From: an uncultured Victivallales bacterium
GTDB taxonomy: Bacteria > Verrucomicrobiota > Lentisphaeria > Oligosphaerales > JAFGRS01
Assembly: GCA_903834675.1 (NCBI GenBank)
Contig: CAILKC010000013.1
Location: forward strand, 1-5,484
Length of the DNA: 5,484 bases
Direction: 5' to 3'
Shown here: positions 1 to 4,801 of the stretch, in pieces
Numbering within the stretch: position 1 is the stretch's first letter
Layout: each line of letters begins with the position of its first letter
The notes under the pieces: model-generated
Databases searched by the model: none
What the model saw: only the letters and a program-made list of their open reading frames with translations
What the model was told of the DNA's origin: nothing
Made by a program: the position numbers and the translations under genes

Positions 1-9
1 AGGGATGGC

Positions 10-22
10 GCCCCTTCGGGGC
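10..22. repeat. Small GC hairpin, possible dispersed intergenic repeat
   Basis: The sequence GCCCCTTCGGGGC forms a 5-bp stem with a 3-base loop, flanked by GAAG on its right. Read on the minus strand it is TTCAGCCCCGAAGGGGC, a type of sequence that recurs between genes in many GC-rich bacteria. That resemblance is from memory. Only one copy is in this window, so its repeat status is not shown here. Confidence 0.35.
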
Positions 23-96
23 TGAAGAGGCAGAGGCGAACCCGCGACTTCCGCGGCTGGTGGTGCCGCCGCGAAACCGTAGCGGTGGGATGGCGG

Positions 97-120
97 ATCG
101 AGATTGAAATTGGGATCGAA
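97..120. repeat. Degenerate hexamer tandem repeat (ATYGRR x4)
   Basis: Four consecutive hexamers read ATCGAG, ATTGAA, ATTGGG and ATCGAA, all fitting ATYGRR. In the open plus-strand frame this would encode alternating Ile-Glu/Gly. It is a short imperfect tandem array in non-coding sequence, next to a G8 tract at 126-133. Simple hexamer runs of this type occur between genes of several gammaproteobacteria. No function can be read from it. Confidence 0.55.
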
Positions 121-280
121 TTGACGGGGGGGGACTCGGACACTTGTCTCTCGACCCACCACGGCGGGCAGGCCCTCGACCCTCTGCGGTTCTCAGACAA
201 GCGAACCCCTACGGAACTGACCTGCGCCCCCTGGGCTGACGGATTGTGCCCGTTCGGGGCGGCCGACGCGGGGCTCACTT

Positions 281-1321
281 CTACGAGACCAGATACGCGG
301 TCAGTACCCGAACGCAGTTCTGCATGGCGCCCAGATGTCCCATCTCGAACCCATGCGTGTTCTGGGTTGGGAAGGCGATGCAGGCCCCCCGGCCGATCGC
401 ACCCCAGCGCTTGGCCACCGCGGCATCGCTGCCGAAGCTGCGCACACACTGCGACTGCATGGCGATACCGCACGAATCCGCGGTCTGCGCCAGGGCGCGG
501 GTCAGGTTCAGGTCGTAGTGGTACAGTGCGTCCTTGTACATCAGCACCGGCCGGGCGTCAAAGGCGACCGGATACTCCTCGGCAATGGGCGCGATCTCGA
601 TGGCGATCAGGTCGTCGACTGGGCGCGAGTAGCTCAGGTAAAGCGCGCCGGAACAGCCAGACTCTTCGCAGCAGGTGAAGGCGAGCACAGTGTCATGCCG
701 CGGCGGCTGTCGCAGCAATGCATCGAGTACCAGGAGCTGGATGGCGACGCCGGCTTTGTCATCGAGCGCATAGCCGCAGAGCGTCTCAGGGCCCAGCCGC
801 AGGGGGGCTTTGCGGCGACGGCCGACCACGCCGCGGTCGCCGATGTGTACCCCCCGTTCGGCCAGTTCCGCGCCGCTGCAGCCGCAGTCGATGTAGACCA
901 CATCCCACTCCGGCAGCCGACGGGTGGCCGCATCCGTCCGGGCGCTCAGCGCCGACGAGTGGGTCGAGCCCATGCAGAGCACGCCTTCGACCACCCCGCT
1001 GGCCGTGACAATATCGAAGGGACCCTCGCCGTACTTCTGCGGGCGGCAGCCGCCGAGGGGCTCCACCCAGATCTTTCCATCCGCATCGATGCGGCGTACG
1101 GCCACCGCCAATTCGTCCTTATGGGCCGCCAGGGCGGTCACCGGTCCCGGTTCCCGGCCAGGTAAGCTTACCACGAGGTTACCGTGCCGATCCATTTCCG
1201 GCGTCACTCCGGCCGCCTGTAGCTTTGCCTGGAGCCAGGCATCGATCTCTGCTTCGGCGCCGGTCGGCGCATGGGTCAGCAGCAACTCGCCCAGCAGCTC
1301 GCACAAGGCCTCATGCATCAT
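281..1321 (-). CDS. M42-family metallo-aminopeptidase (346 aa)
   Basis: Predicted cytoplasmic dinuclear-metal peptidase of the M42 (TET/FrvX-like) family; such enzymes trim N-terminal residues from peptides and often form large dodecameric shells. Motifs seen, in order: HKD with His67 and Asp69; ALDDKAG with Asp187/Asp188; CCEESG with Glu219 (expected general base) and Glu220 (metal ligand); Glu242 in IAIEIAP; and His323 in PTQNTH near the C-terminus. This is the M42/M20 ligand order, and the length is normal for M42. The metal position usually filled by Asp in TET peptidases is Glu242 here. I chose the ATG at 1321 because an AAAGG Shine-Dalgarno sequence lies 8 bases upstream (1330-1334) and the family begins close to this helix. 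The reading frame is open up to an ATG at 1465, but those 48 extra residues look non-coding. There is no signal peptide. The gene stands alone, divergent from the folate operon. Substrate unknown; a related M20-type hydrolase is the main alternative. Confidence 0.85.
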   Translation of the reverse strand: MMHEALCELLGELLLTHAPTGAEAEIDAWLQAKLQAAGVTPEMDRHGNLVVSLPGREPGPVTALAAHKDELAVAVRRIDADGKIWVEPLGGCRPQKYGEGPFDIVTASGVVEGVLCMGSTHSSALSARTDAATRRLPEWDVVYIDCGCSGAELAERGVHIGDRGVVGRRRKAPLRLGPETLCGYALDDKAGVAIQLLVLDALLRQPPRHDTVLAFTCCEESGCSGALYLSYSRPVDDLIAIEIAPIAEEYPVAFDARPVLMYKDALYHYDLNLTRALAQTADSCGIAMQSQCVRSFGSDAAVAKRWGAIGRGACIAFPTQNTHGFEMGHLGAMQNCVRVLTAYLVS

Positions 1322-1520
1322 CCCGCCCGCCTTTCTGCCCTGGCCTGAAAACCAGGGTTCGCCTGTCGGTAGTTCGTCCGGACCGCTCCTGGAAGCCAGG
1401 ATTGTGATATCCCGGCCGCGGCTTACGGAGACGCCGCGTTCCACCGCGTCAGCCGCGCAGAACATAGTCTCCCGGAGGCCAAGCCGCCGTCAGCGCTGCC
1501 CGCGAGAACGCAGGGCTGTT
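1322..1520 (-). other. Upstream leader region of the peptidase gene, with hairpins
   Basis: This is non-coding sequence upstream of the minus-strand peptidase gene. Reading toward the gene there is a bulged hairpin at 1498-1516, a 5-bp CCTGG/CCAGG hairpin at 1388-1400, and a 6-bp hairpin at 1338-1357 (CCCTGG / CCAGGG, 8-base loop) that ends just before the Shine-Dalgarno sequence at 1330-1334. A stem this close to the ribosome binding site could affect initiation, but that is inference. I searched the minus strand for a -35/-10 pair and found only poor -10-like words (for example TATCAC near 1403-1408) without a partner. No promoter is called for the peptidase gene. Confidence 0.4.
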
Positions 1521-1538
1521 CTGAGAAAGCGCTTTCAG
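1521..1538. promoter_or_regulatory. LacI-family-operator-like palindrome
   Basis: A perfect 12-bp palindrome, GAAAGCGCTTTC (1525-1536), lies inside a longer imperfect one (CTGA to TCAG). Centred on the CG at 1530-1531 it fits the LacI/CcpA-type operator pattern TGWAANCGNTNWCA at all but one of the specified positions. It lies in the shared upstream region of the divergent peptidase and folate genes, about 200 bases from the peptidase start and 250 bases from the predicted rightward promoter. No regulator gene is in the window, so binding is a guess based on form alone. Confidence 0.3.
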
Positions 1539-1587
1539 CGTTGGGAGCGAGGCCGCAGTCGGCGGGTCCGCCGCGCGCCTCTGATTC

Positions 1588-1617
1588 CGTCCGAGTCCGC
1601 GGCCGCGGACTCGGACG
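1588..1617. repeat. Perfect 30-bp palindrome
   Basis: Bases 1588-1602 are exactly complementary to 1603-1617, with no spacer. The left half starts CGTCCGAGTCC and the centre is CGCGGCCGCG. Symmetry ends sharply: 1587 and 1618 are both C. The arms could form a cruciform in DNA or a long stem if transcribed. It is the first of several inverted repeats packed between 1588 and 1698 in the divergent intergenic region. A REP-type or MITE-like element is likely; a symmetric protein-binding site is also possible. Confidence 0.8.
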
Positions 1618-1619
1618 CC

Positions 1620-1671
1620 TGGAGGGCGCTCCTGTGCGAGCGCCGCGGCGGCCACGCAGGGCCGCCCTCCA
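1620..1671. repeat. Two-hairpin, three-way-junction inverted repeat
   Basis: A 5-bp closing stem (TGGAG 1620-1624 with CTCCA 1667-1671) encloses two adjacent 7-bp perfect hairpins, each with a 6-base loop. The first pairs GGCGCTC (1625-1631) with GAGCGCC (1638-1644); the second pairs GGCGGCC (1647-1653) with GGCCGCC (1660-1666). Only two bases (1645-1646) separate them. An alternative longer outer stem pairs 1620-1628 with 1663-1671. The regular architecture is typical of dispersed palindromic elements of the REP/BIME kind. Copy number elsewhere in the genome cannot be seen from this window. Confidence 0.75.
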
Positions 1672-1672
1672 A

Positions 1673-1698
1673 CGGGTCGGCCCGTTCCGGCCGACCCG
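1673..1698. repeat. 10-bp perfect hairpin, 6-base loop
   Basis: CGGGTCGGCC (1673-1682) pairs exactly with GGCCGACCCG (1689-1698) around the loop CGTTCC. It follows the two-hairpin element directly, and it is followed by GAATGAC. Its minus-strand end, GTCATTCCGG, resembles the edge of widespread dispersed repeats in GC-rich proteobacteria. There is no T run after it on either strand, so it is not an intrinsic terminator. Confidence 0.75.
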
Positions 1699-1786
1699 GA
1701 ATGACCCACGCAGCGGTCGCAGAACGTGACTCCACCGCCAGCGTGCCCGTTATCTTGAAACCGCCCTGGCGGGGCTGATGGCGGCG

Positions 1787-1814
1787 TTGCCAACCCGGTC
1801 ATGCCCACTATATT
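1787..1814 (+). promoter_or_regulatory. Predicted sigma70-type promoter of the folate/t6A operon
   Basis: TTGCCA (1787-1792) and TATATT (1809-1814) are separated by 16 bases, close to the sigma70 consensus. The AT-rich -10 box stands out in GC-rich surroundings. Transcription would start near 1820-1822, giving a leader of about 100 bases before the TTG start at 1922. The position supports a downstream translation start, because an upstream in-frame ATG at 1778 would lie before the transcript begins. I recognise no riboswitch in the leader. Confidence 0.5.
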
Positions 1815-1908
1815 GTCTGATAAGATCGGCTGCCGGGTCCATGCGTGGTGGTCGTCGGCCGCTGGCGAGTTCCTTGCCGGGGCGGCGTTTCGGTGCCGAC
1901 TTTGTCAG

Positions 1909-1914
1909 TGAGGA
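1909..1914 (+). promoter_or_regulatory. Ribosome binding site that fixes the TTG start
   Basis: TGAGGA lies 7 bases before the TTG codon at 1922. Neither alternative in-frame ATG (1841 or 1955) has a comparable purine-rich match at proper spacing. This site therefore decides the start chosen for the reductase gene. Confidence 0.55.
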
Positions 1915-1921
1915 TCCAGGC

Positions 1922-3364
1922 TTGAGCACACAGCGGTCTCCTGAGCAGCTCGAGATGGCCTTTGAAGCCGACCAGCGCCTGGCTCTTCGCCTGCGCGAAG
2001 GGTCCTTCCAGATTCTCATTGAGCTGAATACGCCCGCCAGCGCGCAGCCTTTCGACTCGGCGATGGCTCTGAGCACGGCGTTGGCGGCGCGGGTAGCGAA
2101 GTGTGACGCTGTGGCGGCCATCGCGGTGACGGACCGCCTGCAGGGTGAGGACTGCCACGACCCGGTGGCGACGGCCGCGGCCATGAAGGCGGCCTCGGGG
2201 AAGCCGGTGTTGATGCATCTTTCCGGCAAGGGTTCCAGCCCCGACCGCATCCGGGCGGTTCTGGCCGAGGCTCGTGGCAAGGGCATCCGCAATGTCTTGG
2301 CGGTGACGGGCGACCGTTCGGACCGGCATCCGGTCCGGCGCGGTTCCGGGCGACCGCTGGCCTACCCGGGCGGCTACCTCGACAGCCTGGAGATCCTCGC
2401 ACTGGCCAGCCAGGCCGACCCCGGCTTCTTTGTGGGCGCCGCGGTCAACCCCTTCAAGTACAATCCGGCGGATAGCTACCTGCAGTATTTCAAGATGATC
2501 CGCAAGCTGGCCAGTGGGGCGAGTTTCATCGTTACCCACGCGGGCTGGGACATGAAGAAGTTGCAGGAGTTGCAGTGGTTTCTGGCCATGCGGCAGATGA
2601 GTTCGGCGGTCATTGCGCGTCTGCTGTTGCTGTCTTCGGAGGACATTCGTAAGCTCGAGCGTCAGGCGTTTCCCGGCGTGCATGTGCCGCGCGAGTTCAC
2701 GGCGCTGCTGCAGCGGGAGTCCGACATCAGTGCGACGCAGTCGTTGGCGGCGCAATTGCCGCGCATCGGTCTGCAAGCGGCCGGCTGTCGGCTGATGGGG
2801 TACAGCGGCGTGCAGATTGCCGGGATCCGGGATCAGGGGACGCTGGACATGGTTCTTGCCAGCATCGCGGAGGCCCTGCGCGTTCATACCGACTACGACG
2901 CCTGGCTGAGGGCTTGGCAGGACTACCATGGCAACCTGTCGTTTGAGCCGATTTCCGGGGCTTACTACATGTTTTGCGACCTGCTGCGGGCCGGGGTGAC
3001 CGCCGCCGCGAGGGAGGCGCCACGGTTGACGGACTGGGCCTTCCCACGGGCGACCGTACGGGACCGGCTGCGTGCGGCGGTTTTGCCGTGGGTGCTGTCG
3101 GAGCGCTCGCCGGAGTGGGGCTCAACCCTGTATCGGGCCGCCTTTCGCGGCGGGGATGCTTTGCCGGGCAGTCGGCTGCGGGCCTGTTTCTACCTGGACC
3201 GCAGGGGCTGCCCGAAACAGCTGGTGCATGGGGCCTGCGGCGGGTCGACTCCAGACGGTCTGTGCGAGTTCGAGCAGGCGCCGTGCTTTTTTCACAGGGT
3301 TTTAGCCCTGGCCGACTCTCGGCGCGAACTCGACCGGCTGGAGGAAGCGGTTGCCGATGACTGA
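1922..3364 (+). CDS. metF: Methylenetetrahydrofolate reductase with MetV-like C-terminal domain
   Basis: Predicted flavin-dependent reductase converting 5,10-methylene- to 5-methyl-tetrahydrofolate, the methyl source for methionine. It has 480 residues from the TTG at 1922 (E. coli MetF has about 296). Residues ~20-330 are a MetF-type TIM barrel: Glu34 in IELNTP matches the catalytic Glu28 of E. coli, Asp131 in LAVTGDRSD matches Asp120, and KLASGASFIVTH (195-206) matches the KxxAGA...TQ segment, with His206 in place of the usual Gln183. Residues ~425-457 hold a MetV-type (MTHFR C-terminal) motif, CPKQLVHGACGG followed by LCEFEQAPC, with cysteines 430, 439, 448 and 455, a likely metal site; an extra Cys lies at 422. 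MetV is a separate partner of MetF in acetogens; here the two are fused. The start rests on the Shine-Dalgarno sequence at 1909-1914; ATG 1841 or 1955 are alternatives. It is the first gene of the operon. The electron donor is unknown, and a moonlighting or divergent reductase cannot be excluded. Confidence 0.85.
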   Translation: MSTQRSPEQLEMAFEADQRLALRLREGSFQILIELNTPASAQPFDSAMALSTALAARVAKCDAVAAIAVTDRLQGEDCHDPVATAAAMKAASGKPVLMHLSGKGSSPDRIRAVLAEARGKGIRNVLAVTGDRSDRHPVRRGSGRPLAYPGGYLDSLEILALASQADPGFFVGAAVNPFKYNPADSYLQYFKMIRKLASGASFIVTHAGWDMKKLQELQWFLAMRQMSSAVIARLLLLSSEDIRKLERQAFPGVHVPREFTALLQRESDISATQSLAAQLPRIGLQAAGCRLMGYSGVQIAGIRDQGTLDMVLASIAEALRVHTDYDAWLRAWQDYHGNLSFEPISGAYYMFCDLLRAGVTAAAREAPRLTDWAFPRATVRDRLRAAVLPWVLSERSPEWGSTLYRAAFRGGDALPGSRLRACFYLDRRGCPKQLVHGACGGSTPDGLCEFEQAPCFFHRVLALADSRRELDRLEEAVADD

Positions 3365-4280
3365 GGACGCCTTTCTGGCCAGGCTTTTTGCGCGGATTCC
3401 GGTGTCGTCCAAGGGTCTGGCGATCCCACCTGGAGACGATTGCGCCGCGCTCGACCTGGGCGACGGCCGCTGGTGGCTGATCGCCGTAGACCAGGTGGTC
3501 GGCGACCGTCACTATGTTCAGTCTGGCCCCGCCGCGACCCCGCCGGAGCTGGCCGGGCGGAAGGTTCTGGCGCGCAATCTGAGCGACATTGCCGCCATGG
3601 GCGGAGTGCCGACCTACTGCCTGGTCGCGGGGGCATTTGGCCCTAGCTGCAGCGCCGACTGGTTGCAGCGCTTCTACGGGGGAATCCTGGATCTGGCGGG
3701 GCGTTTTCAGGTGGCCATGATCGGCGGTGATCTGGCGCGGGCGCCGACGGACACGGTGGTGTCGCTGACCATCCTGGGCGAGATTGAGGCGGGCAAGGCG
3801 GTGCGCCGCGCTGGGGCGCTGGCCGGAGACGAGTTCTGGGTGACCGGGGTGTTTGGCGATTCCTTTTCCAGCGGGCACCACCTGACCTTTGAGCCGCGTT
3901 GTGCGGAGGGCGCCTGGCTGGCGCGCCAGGGCTACGCCCACGCCATGATGGATGTCAGCGACGGTCTGCTCCTGGACGCGACCCGGATGAGCCGGGCCTC
4001 GGGAGTACGCCTGCTCCTGGATGTGGCCGCGGTTCCCCGCCGCGCGATCACAACCAGCCTGAAAGGCGCTCTGGAGGATGGCGAGGACTACGAACTGATC
4101 GTGGCGGTGCCGGCCGGGTTGGCGCCGGCCTTGGCCCGCGACTGGCCGTTTTCGACCCCAATCCGCCCTGTTGGCGTGTTCGCCGTCGGCGCGCCCGGGG
4201 TCTGGGACCTGGAGGGGAAGGCATTGGGAGAGGGCGGTTACGACCATTTTGCCTGTGAGTCGGGCGGGGGGCGCGCATGA
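3357..4280 (+). CDS. thiL: Thiamine-monophosphate kinase (ThiL family)
   Basis: Predicted to phosphorylate thiamine monophosphate to thiamine diphosphate with ATP, the last step of coenzyme synthesis in the cytoplasm. The product has 307 residues. Family motifs in order: GDDCAAL (26-32); AVDQVVGDRHY (43-53), matching the TDxLVxGxHF loop; NLSDIAAMGG (74-83); GGDLAR (123-128); MMDVSDGLLLD (197-207); EDGEDYEL (240-247); and GGYDHF near the C-terminus, the usual ThiL ending. The AIR-synthase-like N-terminal half and the C-terminal ATP/Mg site are both present. The segment between VTGVFGDS and MMDVSDGL is short and reads GHHLTFEPR, unlike E. coli ThiL (325 residues). I chose ATG 3357: GAGGAAG at 3341-3347 lies 9 bases upstream, while the TTG at 3351 is too close. 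The start overlaps the stop of the reductase gene by 8 bases, implying translational coupling. A paralogue with a different small-molecule substrate is possible. Confidence 0.87.
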   Translation: MTEDAFLARLFARIPVSSKGLAIPPGDDCAALDLGDGRWWLIAVDQVVGDRHYVQSGPAATPPELAGRKVLARNLSDIAAMGGVPTYCLVAGAFGPSCSADWLQRFYGGILDLAGRFQVAMIGGDLARAPTDTVVSLTILGEIEAGKAVRRAGALAGDEFWVTGVFGDSFSSGHHLTFEPRCAEGAWLARQGYAHAMMDVSDGLLLDATRMSRASGVRLLLDVAAVPRRAITTSLKGALEDGEDYELIVAVPAGLAPALARDWPFSTPIRPVGVFAVGAPGVWDLEGKALGEGGYDHFACESGGGRA

Positions 4281-4801
4281 GGCCCGGACTGCGTGTCCTG
4301 AGCCGGTCGGAAGAAGCGACTCTGCGCCTGGGCCAGGCTTTGGCCGGCGGACTGAGGCCGGGTGTCGTGCTGGCGCTTCATGGCGATCTGGGGACAGGCA
4401 AGACCGTGCTGACTCGGGGCCTGGCGCGCGGGCTGGGCATTGTCGAGCCGGTCACCAGTCCGACCTTCAGTGTGGTGCAGGAGTATCCGCGAGCGGACGG
4501 GACCTTCCTCTTTCATCTCGATCTTTACCGCATCAGCGGTGAGGCGGCGGCCCTGGCTTTCGGTATCGAGGAGTACCTGTTTGCGCTGGATGGGGTCACC
4601 GTGGTCGAGTGGCCGGAGCGTATCGCGGGGCTTCTGGGGTTTCCTGGCGGGCTGCGGCGGACTCTGCGGGTTTACCTATCACACGAGGCCGACGGCGTTC
4701 GTTGCATCGAACTGCCGACGGACCTGGCGGCGTGTGCGCGCGACCTGGCGGGCTGCACGACGGGCTTGGCGTTGCGGGAGGATGAGGTGGACGGCAGATG
4801 A
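4277..4801 (+). CDS. tsaE: tRNA t6A37 threonylcarbamoyltransferase complex ATPase TsaE
   Basis: TsaE (YjeE) is the ATPase that recycles the TsaB-TsaD complex during synthesis of N6-threonylcarbamoyladenosine at position 37 of ANN-decoding tRNAs. The product has 174 residues. Visible motifs: Walker A GDLGTGKT (36-43); the switch motif SPTF (61-64), preceded by VT; HLDLYR (80-85) with the conserved Asp82; and VEWPER (110-115), the family's Glu-Trp signature. Every core residue is intact. The protein is about 20 residues longer than E. coli TsaE (153 aa), and the surplus is mostly in a C-terminal tail after ~residue 148 with no recognisable motif. The ATG overlaps the thiL stop as ATGA, and the tsaB start overlaps its own stop in the same way. 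Only a G-rich stretch precedes the start, so initiation probably depends on coupling. The assignment is secure. Confidence 0.95.
   Translation: MRPGLRVLSRSEEATLRLGQALAGGLRPGVVLALHGDLGTGKTVLTRGLARGLGIVEPVTSPTFSVVQEYPRADGTFLFHLDLYRISGEAAALAFGIEEYLFALDGVTVVEWPERIAGLLGFPGGLRRTLRVYLSHEADGVRCIELPTDLAACARDLAGCTTGLALREDEVDGR
4784..4790 (+). promoter_or_regulatory. Ribosome binding site of tsaB
   Basis: GAGGTGG lies 7 bases before the tsaB ATG at 4798, inside the end of tsaE. It supports this start and suggests that tsaB can load ribosomes itself as well as through the ATGA overlap. Confidence 0.55.

Larger units (their letters stand above)
1..280. other. Gene-free 5' edge with hairpin, hexamer repeat and G8 tract
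   Basis: No convincing coding region lies here. One plus-strand frame is open across the stretch, but it continues as the antisense shadow of the peptidase gene and its product is arginine-rich low-complexity sequence. What can be seen: a GC hairpin at 10-22 (GCCCC / GGGGC around a TTC loop); a run of degenerate hexamers at 97-120; a G8 homopolymer at 126-133; and a 7-base inverted repeat, CTTGTCT at 143-149 against AGACAAG at 195-201, with a 45-base spacer. A second weak GCCC/GGGC hairpin sits at 248-260. None is followed by a T run in either direction, so I see no intrinsic terminator for the peptidase gene that ends at 281. The stretch is best read as intergenic repeat debris. Confidence 0.6.

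Noticed and set aside
143..201. CTTGTCT/AGACAAG inverted repeat with 45-base spacer
   Set aside because: A 7-base match over that distance is expected by chance, and nothing nearby suggests an attachment site or target duplication.
335..1165. Long plus-strand open frame antisense to the peptidase gene
   Set aside because: It is a GC-driven shadow: the minus strand has clear M42 motifs, while this frame is rich in Arg, Ala and His with no recognisable domain.
1322..1465. 48-residue N-terminal extension of the peptidase from ATG 1465
   Set aside because: No Shine-Dalgarno at 1465, no conserved motif in the extension, and a good RBS lies just before ATG 1321.
1449..1808. Small minus- and plus-strand open frames across the intergenic palindromes
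   Set aside because: Their coding sequence is made of the inverted repeats, giving mirror-like Arg/Ala-rich products in both directions; no RBS or domain.
1821..1921. Possible riboswitch (SAM, SAH, THF or cobalamin) in the leader of the reductase operon
   Set aside because: I could not find the conserved core sequences or pairing of any of these classes in the roughly 100-base leader.
1808..2929. Long minus-strand open frame (373 codons) antisense to the reductase
   Set aside because: The plus frame has MetF motifs throughout; the antisense product is Arg/His/Gln-rich with no motif or suitable start.
3287..3310. T6 tract followed by a CAGGG/CCCTG hairpin, considered as a terminator
   Set aside because: The T run precedes the stem on the plus strand, the minus strand has an A run after it, and the element is inside the cysteine domain of the reductase gene.
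2727..4247. 506-codon minus-strand open frame across the reductase and thiL
   Set aside because: It spans two well-supported genes and their junction, and its product is Arg/Pro-rich low-complexity sequence.
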